A DNA stretch of 9,478 nt from Cyanothece sp. UBA12306 (GTDB lineage: Bacteria > Cyanobacteriota > Cyanobacteriia > Cyanobacteriales > Microcystaceae): positions 1 through 9,478 of the forward strand of contig DLXW01000244.1 of NCBI GenBank assembly GCA_003448685.1, read 5' to 3'. The notes below the pieces were generated by a model. It had not been told where the DNA came from. It did no database searches and saw only the letters and a program-made list of their open reading frames with translations. The translations under genes and the position numbers were made by a program. This document shows positions 5,232 to 9,478 of the stretch, one piece after another. Position 1 is the stretch's first letter; every line of letters begins with the position of its first letter.

Positions 5232-7004
5232 TTGTCTTACATAACCTTAAACTTTAATCCAATGTTAGGAGTTAGAGGAAAAAAAAAATCCCCTAAAAAT
5301 AAGAAAACCGATTCAAGCAAAGATCTCAAACAAAGATTAATAGAGAAACGCAAGGCCAAAGAAGCGCGACAAAAGCTGGCCAAACAGATTACATTGTCAA
5401 TATTTTTGGCGATTATGATCGGTATTCCTCTGGGTTTAGGATTTGGTCTCAAAGCCGGATTAGGCACAGCCGTAGCAATTCCTACTTTAATTTTGAGTTA
5501 CCATTACCCAAGAAAAGCTATTTGGATATTTCTCATTTATATGCCTTTTAGTGGGACATTGACCTACTGGATCGGGGGAGGGAATGCTTTATTTCAAATA
5601 TCGAAAGATGCTTTTTATATTCCGGCTTTATTGGGTTTAATACAAGAGTGCCGTCGCGAAAAGAAACCTATTTTTGCAGTTAAGCAATTAGTACCAACTT
5701 TCTTCCTTATTGTGGTTTGGGCATTATTAGTTCTCTTTTTAGTTAATGGAATGCAGCAATTTATCCCTGAGTGTAGCTCTCTTAGTGAATATGAAAGGTT
5801 CTTGCGAGATGCTAATGGAGAATTTATCTTAAGGGATGGAATTGTTATAACTACACCTTGTAAAGATGGAATACCTTTTTTACAAGGTGTAGTAGGTTTT
5901 AAGGTTTTGCTTGGTTACGTACCACTAATGTTTTGTGCTTATTATTTTATTGAAGATAAACAAAAGTTGCTGACCTTAGGAAGAGTTTTGGTTACTATTG
6001 TTATTATCTGCTGCGTACTTGGATTAGCTCAATATTGGTTCCTAAAAACTGGTAGATGTGCTGGAACTGACCATCTTTCTGGTGTTGAATTATTTAAGCC
6101 ACGTTTAGAGGCAAAATGTTTAGTAGGCGGTTCACTTTTGTATAGTCCAAGTCAAGGACAAATTAGGCTCCCAGGAACTTTTGTTTCTCCTTGGCATTGG
6201 GCATGGTTTTTAGTGGCAAGTGCTGCTATTTGTTTTAACACAGCATTTAGTGACAATAAATTATTTTGGCGAAATTGTGGGCTAATTGGTATGGGATTAG
6301 TGTTTATTAATGCTGTGATTTGTGGGCAAAGATTGGCATTTGCGGCAGTTCCAGGAATTATATTAGTCTTAACCATTTTAACCGGACAAATTGCAAATTT
6401 TAAACGATTTATTTCCCTTAGTTTAGGGTTAGCTCTCGTTTTATCTATTGGACTTTCTTTTTTTAACCCCGATTTTATTCAAGAAAGAGTTGATAGTTTT
6501 GTTAATCGTTGGAATACTGCTCCTCCTCAACAATTTATCGAGAAACAATTTACCTTTTCTATAGAAAATCAGAGAAGTTTGTTAGGTCGCGGTTTAGGTA
6601 AAGGAACCAATTCTTCCCGTACTTTTGGAGAAACTGCTTTAATAGAAACCTATCATCCAAAGCTTTTATTTGAAATAGGATATATGGGATTAATTTTGTT
6701 CATGCTTTTTGTGACTCATTTAATTATTTTAAGTTTTAAGGAATATCGATCGTTAAAAGACCCGATTTTAAGCCGATTTGCCTCTGGTTTTTGGGTATTT
6801 ACCCTAATTATTCCCTATATGCCCTATTGGTATCCCCTTGATACCGATCCAGTTTCGGTTTATTATTGGTTTTTTGCTGGTACTATTTTCAAATTATCCT
6901 TGATCGATCAACAAGAACAGAAAAAATTAAAAGAAGAACGAAAGGCAGCAAAAGCTAACAAAAAAAGGCTTAAAAAAATTAGGATTAAGCCTTCAACTGT
7001 TTAA
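5232..7004 (+). CDS. hpsL: HpsL-like polysaccharide polymerase/ligase-type membrane protein
   Basis: This 590-residue protein has Lys-rich ends (about 17-51 and 562-586) around 11-13 hydrophobic segments, including about 52-70, 94-110, 155-172, 222-240, 250-268, 320-336, 347-363, 369-386, 395-411, 478-500 and 517-531. A periplasmic-type loop of about 50 residues follows 172, and another, near 412-475, carries GRGLGKG and ends in ETYHPKLLFEIGYMGL. That pattern is typical of the Wzy polymerase / O-antigen ligase superfamily. The N-terminal region (IYMPFSGTLTYWIGGGNALFQ) and the gene order match my memory of cyanobacterial HpsL. It should polymerise or transfer lipid-linked sugars at the outer face of the plasma membrane. 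The start is uncertain: TTG at 5232 has AGGTGA just before it, ATG at 5262 has no ribosome-binding site but fits the upstream -10. The next gene follows after 32 nt. Confidence 0.8.
   Translation: MSYITLNFNPMLGVRGKKKSPKNKKTDSSKDLKQRLIEKRKAKEARQKLAKQITLSIFLAIMIGIPLGLGFGLKAGLGTAVAIPTLILSYHYPRKAIWIFLIYMPFSGTLTYWIGGGNALFQISKDAFYIPALLGLIQECRREKKPIFAVKQLVPTFFLIVVWALLVLFLVNGMQQFIPECSSLSEYERFLRDANGEFILRDGIVITTPCKDGIPFLQGVVGFKVLLGYVPLMFCAYYFIEDKQKLLTLGRVLVTIVIICCVLGLAQYWFLKTGRCAGTDHLSGVELFKPRLEAKCLVGGSLLYSPSQGQIRLPGTFVSPWHWAWFLVASAAICFNTAFSDNKLFWRNCGLIGMGLVFINAVICGQRLAFAAVPGIILVLTILTGQIANFKRFISLSLGLALVLSIGLSFFNPDFIQERVDSFVNRWNTAPPQQFIEKQFTFSIENQRSLLGRGLGKGTNSSRTFGETALIETYHPKLLFEIGYMGLILFMLFVTHLIILSFKEYRSLKDPILSRFASGFWVFTLIIPYMPYWYPLDTDPVSVYYWFFAGTIFKLSLIDQQEQKKLKEERKAAKANKKRLKKIRIKPSTV
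6965..6993 (-). terminator. Perfect hairpin at the 3' end of hpsL; terminator-like on the minus strand
   Basis: AAGGCTTAA (6965-6973) and TTAAGCCTT (6985-6993) form a 9-bp perfect stem with an 11-nt loop inside the last codons of hpsL. Read on the minus strand, the stem runs straight into a tract of T, as in an intrinsic terminator. Read on the plus strand it lacks an immediate U run. It could stop antisense transcription into hpsL or act as an RNA-processing or stability element between hpsL and hpsN. Confidence 0.5.
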
Positions 7005-7036
7005 CATTAATTATAAAAAAATTTGTCTTTTTCAAA

Positions 7037-8074
7037 ATGAATTATCCTTTTATTTCTGTGATTATTCCTACTTATAGACGGGAAGAACCTCTAAAAGATA
7101 CTCTTGAAGATCTTCTCCAACAAGATTACCCTAATTTCGAGATCTTAGTCATTGATCAAACTCTAAACCATCAACCAGAAATTCAAGCTTATTTAGAAAA
7201 ACTTGCTAGTTCTCAAAAAATTACTTGGTTTAGGGTTAATTGGGCGAGTTTACCTGGTGCAAGAAATTATGGAGTTCGGCGAGCTAAAGGTAGGATTATT
7301 CTTTTCATCGATGATGATGTTCAATTACCTTCAGAATATTTATTATCCCATGGAAGAATTTATCAGGAAAAAACTGAAGTGGGAGCAGTAGCTGGAAGAG
7401 TATTAGATAGAATGAAACTTTCTGATTCTCAAAAATTGAACAATGATGATTCTATCTATACCCTAGATTTTTTACCTCCAGAAGCGATGGACCCAGGAAT
7501 TGCTTGGTATCATATTGATTTAGTTCATACAACCCAACCTCAACAGGTGATCTCAACTCGAGGTTGTAATATGTCTTTTCGGCGTGAAATTTTTAATCAA
7601 TATAATATTTGGTTTGATGAAAGATTTAGAGGTAGTGCAGTACGAGAAGAGTCTGATTTTTGTTTACGGTTGCGAGAAACAAAATATAAAATTTGGTATG
7701 ACCCAAAAGCCTATTTAGTCCATTTAGGTGAAGAAACTGGAGGATGTCATGATATTAGTACCAAATCTTTTAAATATCAAGTTACTTTTTATCATAATCA
7801 TTTTCTAATGGCAATCAAAAACTTGACATTTAACCAACAATTACGCCTTTATGCTAAATTATTTGACTGCCATGTTCTGGGAAATCCTCCTTGTAATAAA
7901 GGAGGCTCACCACTTAAAATTATTGTGAGGGGTATTTTTTATACTTTGGGCTTTGTTGATGCCCTAAAAACTATAATTCAATCTCGGTGGAATGATGGGC
8001 AAAAATATAGTCGAGAAGATAATAATTTTCCCAAACCTCTTTTTGGTTTTAATGAGTCAAAATTAAGTCAATGA
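7037..8074 (+). CDS. hpsN: HpsN-like family 2 glycosyltransferase
   Basis: This is a complete 345-residue GT-A fold, family 2 glycosyltransferase with no membrane segment in its first half. It shows the nucleotide-binding start FISVIIPTYRR (5-15), VID at 38-40, the metal-binding DDD at 92-94 within FIDDDVQLP, the acceptor-side GCNMSFRRE (176-184) and a catalytic-base region EESDFCLRL (204-212). It should transfer a sugar from a nucleotide donor to a lipid-linked acceptor in the cytoplasm. The order hpsL-hpsN-hpsO matches the hormogonium polysaccharide set, which is why I use that symbol; the sugar is unknown. No Shine-Dalgarno site precedes the ATG, so translation may rely on readthrough from the previous gene 32 nt away. 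Residues 283-290 (NPPCNKGG) are coded by a perfect palindrome at 7886-7905. Its stop overlaps the next start (ATGA). Confidence 0.87.
   Translation: MNYPFISVIIPTYRREEPLKDTLEDLLQQDYPNFEILVIDQTLNHQPEIQAYLEKLASSQKITWFRVNWASLPGARNYGVRRAKGRIILFIDDDVQLPSEYLLSHGRIYQEKTEVGAVAGRVLDRMKLSDSQKLNNDDSIYTLDFLPPEAMDPGIAWYHIDLVHTTQPQQVISTRGCNMSFRREIFNQYNIWFDERFRGSAVREESDFCLRLRETKYKIWYDPKAYLVHLGEETGGCHDISTKSFKYQVTFYHNHFLMAIKNLTFNQQLRLYAKLFDCHVLGNPPCNKGGSPLKIIVRGIFYTLGFVDALKTIIQSRWNDGQKYSREDNNFPKPLFGFNESKLSQ
7886..7905. repeat. Palindrome inside hpsN-like coding sequence
   Basis: CCTCCTT (7886-7892) and AAGGAGG (7899-7905) flank a 6-nt loop. It resembles the short palindromic interspersed repeats of cyanobacterial genomes that, when inside genes, code for NPP-x-x-KGG peptides. 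It keeps the reading frame. Whether it is an insertion or an ancestral part of the protein cannot be told without homologues. Confidence 0.45.
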
Positions 8075-9240
8075 AAATTTTAGTTGCTAGTCATACCTAT
8101 ATTGTTAATCTAAATTGTCTAAAATTTCGCACTTTAGCCAATTTAGAACCCAATTTAGAAGTAACAATTATTGTTCCTAAAAAATGGAAACCAGGAGGTA
8201 TACAAAATCAGATTATTGAAACTAGACCTAGCATAGAGGGTAATTTTAGAGTTATTCCTATATCAAATTTTAGTCAAAATAATCAAGGTTTATTAACCTT
8301 TGGAACCGATATTATCTCAGTACTCAAAACTTTTAAACCTCAGATAATTCAAGTTGAACAAGGAGTTAAATCTTTAGCTTATGCTCAGCTAATAACCCTT
8401 AATAGATTATTAGGATTAAAAGCAAAAAATCTATTTTTTACTTGGTGGAATTTACCCTATAAATCTAAATTTCCTATATCTTGGTTAGAAAGTTATAATC
8501 TAAAACATACCGATGGCTTAATTGCTGGAAATCAAGATGCTGCTGATATTTTGCGGGAACATGGTTATACTAACTTAGCTAAAGTTATGCCCCAATTAGG
8601 AGTAGATGAATCTTTATTTGCTCCGTTTGATAGACTAAAGTTAGCGGAAAAACTTGGCATACAATCTAATGATTTTGTTATTGGTTATGTGGGGAGATTT
8701 GTCGCAGAAAAAGGCCTTGTAACCTTGATTAAATCTGTTATTAATTTACCTTCAAAATCATGGAAATTAGTTTTATTGGGCAGAGGAGAATTAAAAGAGA
8801 AAATTATTATAGAAGCAAAAAAAATAGGTATTGAAAATAGAATATTAATTATTGAAAGTGTTAGCCACGATCAAGTTCCTAACTATATTAACCTAATGAA
8901 TGTTTTAGTTCTTCCGTCAGAAACGACCTATCAATTTAAAACCCTAACTGCAGTGGGATGGAAAGAACAGTTTGGTCATGTATTAATCGAAGCAATGGCT
9001 TGTAAAATTCCTGTTATTGGTTCTGATTCTGGAGAAATACCCCATGTTATTGGAGATTCAGGCTTGATCTTTCCTGAAGGAGATTTTCAAGCTTTAAATA
9101 AACGTTTAGAACAGATAATGAATAGTCCTCAATTAGCCAAAGATTTAGCTGAAAAAGGATATCAAAGAGTTTTAGAAAAATACACAAATAAAGCTTTAGC
9201 AAAGCAATTACTAGATTTTTATAAACAATTGATTAATTAA
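8071..9240 (+). CDS. hpsO: HpsO-like family 4 glycosyltransferase
   Basis: This complete 389-residue protein is a GT-B fold, retaining family 4 glycosyltransferase. The N-terminal acceptor domain covers about 1-185. The donor domain shows IGYVGRFVAEKG (204-215), VLLGRGE (234-240) and the E-x7-E motif E299-E307 in EQFGHVLIEAMACKIPVIGSDSGEIP, which binds the nucleotide sugar. It starts inside the stop of the hpsN-like gene (4-nt ATGA overlap), so the two are translationally coupled and surely in one operon. It probably adds a further sugar to the same lipid-linked oligosaccharide. The symbol rests on gene order and overall resemblance to cyanobacterial HpsO; the GT4 assignment is firmer. Length is normal for the family. 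The sugar donor is unknown. Confidence 0.87.
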   Translation: MKILVASHTYIVNLNCLKFRTLANLEPNLEVTIIVPKKWKPGGIQNQIIETRPSIEGNFRVIPISNFSQNNQGLLTFGTDIISVLKTFKPQIIQVEQGVKSLAYAQLITLNRLLGLKAKNLFFTWWNLPYKSKFPISWLESYNLKHTDGLIAGNQDAADILREHGYTNLAKVMPQLGVDESLFAPFDRLKLAEKLGIQSNDFVIGYVGRFVAEKGLVTLIKSVINLPSKSWKLVLLGRGELKEKIIIEAKKIGIENRILIIESVSHDQVPNYINLMNVLVLPSETTYQFKTLTAVGWKEQFGHVLIEAMACKIPVIGSDSGEIPHVIGDSGLIFPEGDFQALNKRLEQIMNSPQLAKDLAEKGYQRVLEKYTNKALAKQLLDFYKQLIN

Positions 9241-9249
9241 GTACAATCA

Positions 9250-9285
9250 AAACTATTAAAACAACTGTAAAAAATAAAATAGTTT
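9250..9285. repeat. AT-rich inverted repeat after hpsO-like gene
   Basis: AAACTATT (9250-9257) and AATAGTTT (9278-9285) can pair around 20 nt. It begins 10 nt after the hpsO-like stop codon and its right arm touches the next -10 box. It is a poor terminator candidate, being only A/T with two G/C pairs at most; an operator for the following promoter is an alternative. Confidence 0.3.
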
Positions 9286-9290
9286 ATAAT
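9285..9290 (+). promoter_or_regulatory. -10 box of the 3'-most gene
   Basis: A consensus TATAAT lies 29 nt before the ATG at 9320. The -35 region is weak. It suggests that the last gene has its own promoter rather than depending only on the hps-like operon. Confidence 0.45.
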
Positions 9291-9319
9291 GTAATAAAAA
9301 GCAGTTAAGCTAGTGAACT

Positions 9320-9478
9320 ATGAATAATTACTCATCACAAGACCCATCTGTTGATCAATTACTTAATCAGCTTAAGTCTGATTATCAACATCAACCAAAT
9401 GATAGCCAACAATTGAAAAATTATAATTTCCCAATAAAAACAAGTCGTGAAGAAGATCTTTTTAAACAAATTAAATCT
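9320..9478 (+). CDS. N-terminal part of a small hydrophilic protein, tentatively Slr1339-type salt-stress family
   Basis: The frame runs from ATG at 9320 to the window end without a stop, giving 53 residues. It is hydrophilic and rich in Gln, Asn, Asp and Ser, with no signal peptide or membrane segment, so a soluble cytoplasmic protein is likely. The stretch SVDQLLNQLKSDYQ (10-23) and the later EEDLFKQIKS recall the xxLLxQIKxEY opening of the cyanobacterial Slr1339 salt-stress family; this is a resemblance from memory and the family itself has no clear molecular function. There is no Shine-Dalgarno site. It follows the hpsO-like gene by 79 bp and has its own -10 box. With only the N terminus visible, an unrelated hypothetical protein is quite possible. 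Confidence 0.55.
   Translation, partial: MNNYSSQDPSVDQLLNQLKSDYQHQPNDSQQLKNYNFPIKTSREEDLFKQIKS

Noticed and set aside
5237..5467. Minus-strand open frame of 76 codons
   Set aside because: It is antisense to the Lys-rich start of the hpsL-like gene; the translation is rich in Phe/Leu because the sense strand is A-rich.
6152..6376. Minus-strand open frame of 74 codons
   Set aside because: It is a shadow of the hpsL-like membrane segments with no supporting start or composition.
7203..7391. Plus-strand open frame of 62 codons
   Set aside because: It is out of frame inside the hpsN-like gene, across its conserved DDD motif.

Overview
The window is chromosomal cyanobacterial DNA. Three things point there: AT-rich sequence with two exact GCGATCGC octamers (HIP1 sites, at 1455 and 2455), a hopanoid-type radical SAM enzyme, and a block of genes resembling the hormogonium polysaccharide (hps) set that is largely confined to cyanobacteria. 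The genus cannot be read from the sequence. A vanadium haloperoxidase beside hps-like genes and low GC would fit a pleurocapsalean, chroococcalean or filamentous marine or biofilm lineage.

Layout. (1) 1-533, minus strand: the first 177 codons of a vanadium-dependent bromoperoxidase-like protein, cut by the window edge. (2) 637-2274, minus: a predicted lipoprotein with two phospholipase D HKD motifs, an EF-hand-like calcium loop and a C-terminal ComEA-like helix-hairpin-helix region, probably a surface nuclease. (3) 2444-3316, plus: an orphan EcfT/CbiQ transmembrane subunit, diverging from the nuclease gene. It converges, through a shared hairpin terminator, on (4) 3401-4417, minus: hpnH, adenosylhopane synthase. 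(5) 4418-4783: a long structured divergent intergenic region holding likely promoters and several inverted repeats. (6) 4784-5152, plus: a small secreted, very basic protein with five 10-residue tandem repeats. (7) 5232-9240, plus: hpsL-like (polymerase or ligase-like membrane protein), hpsN-like (GT2) and hpsO-like (GT4) genes, closely spaced and apparently one operon. (8) 9320 to the end, plus: the start of a small acidic, Gln/Asp-rich protein, tentatively of the Slr1339 salt-stress family, behind its own -10 box.

Taken together, much of the window concerns the cell envelope and outside of the cell: hopanoid side-chain extension, extracellular polysaccharide assembly, a surface nuclease, a secreted polycationic repeat protein and a haloperoxidase. 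The hps genes should work as one pathway: HpsN and HpsO add sugars to a lipid-linked oligosaccharide at the cytoplasmic face, and HpsL polymerises or transfers it at the periplasmic face. The basic repeat protein just upstream could bind the anionic product, but that is only inferred from position and charge.

No tRNA, rRNA, CRISPR array, intact mobile element or prophage gene was seen. The less explained parts are the basic repeat protein, the EF-hand/HKD/HhH domain combination, the hairpins in the hpnH leader, and the inverted repeat at 4525-4599.
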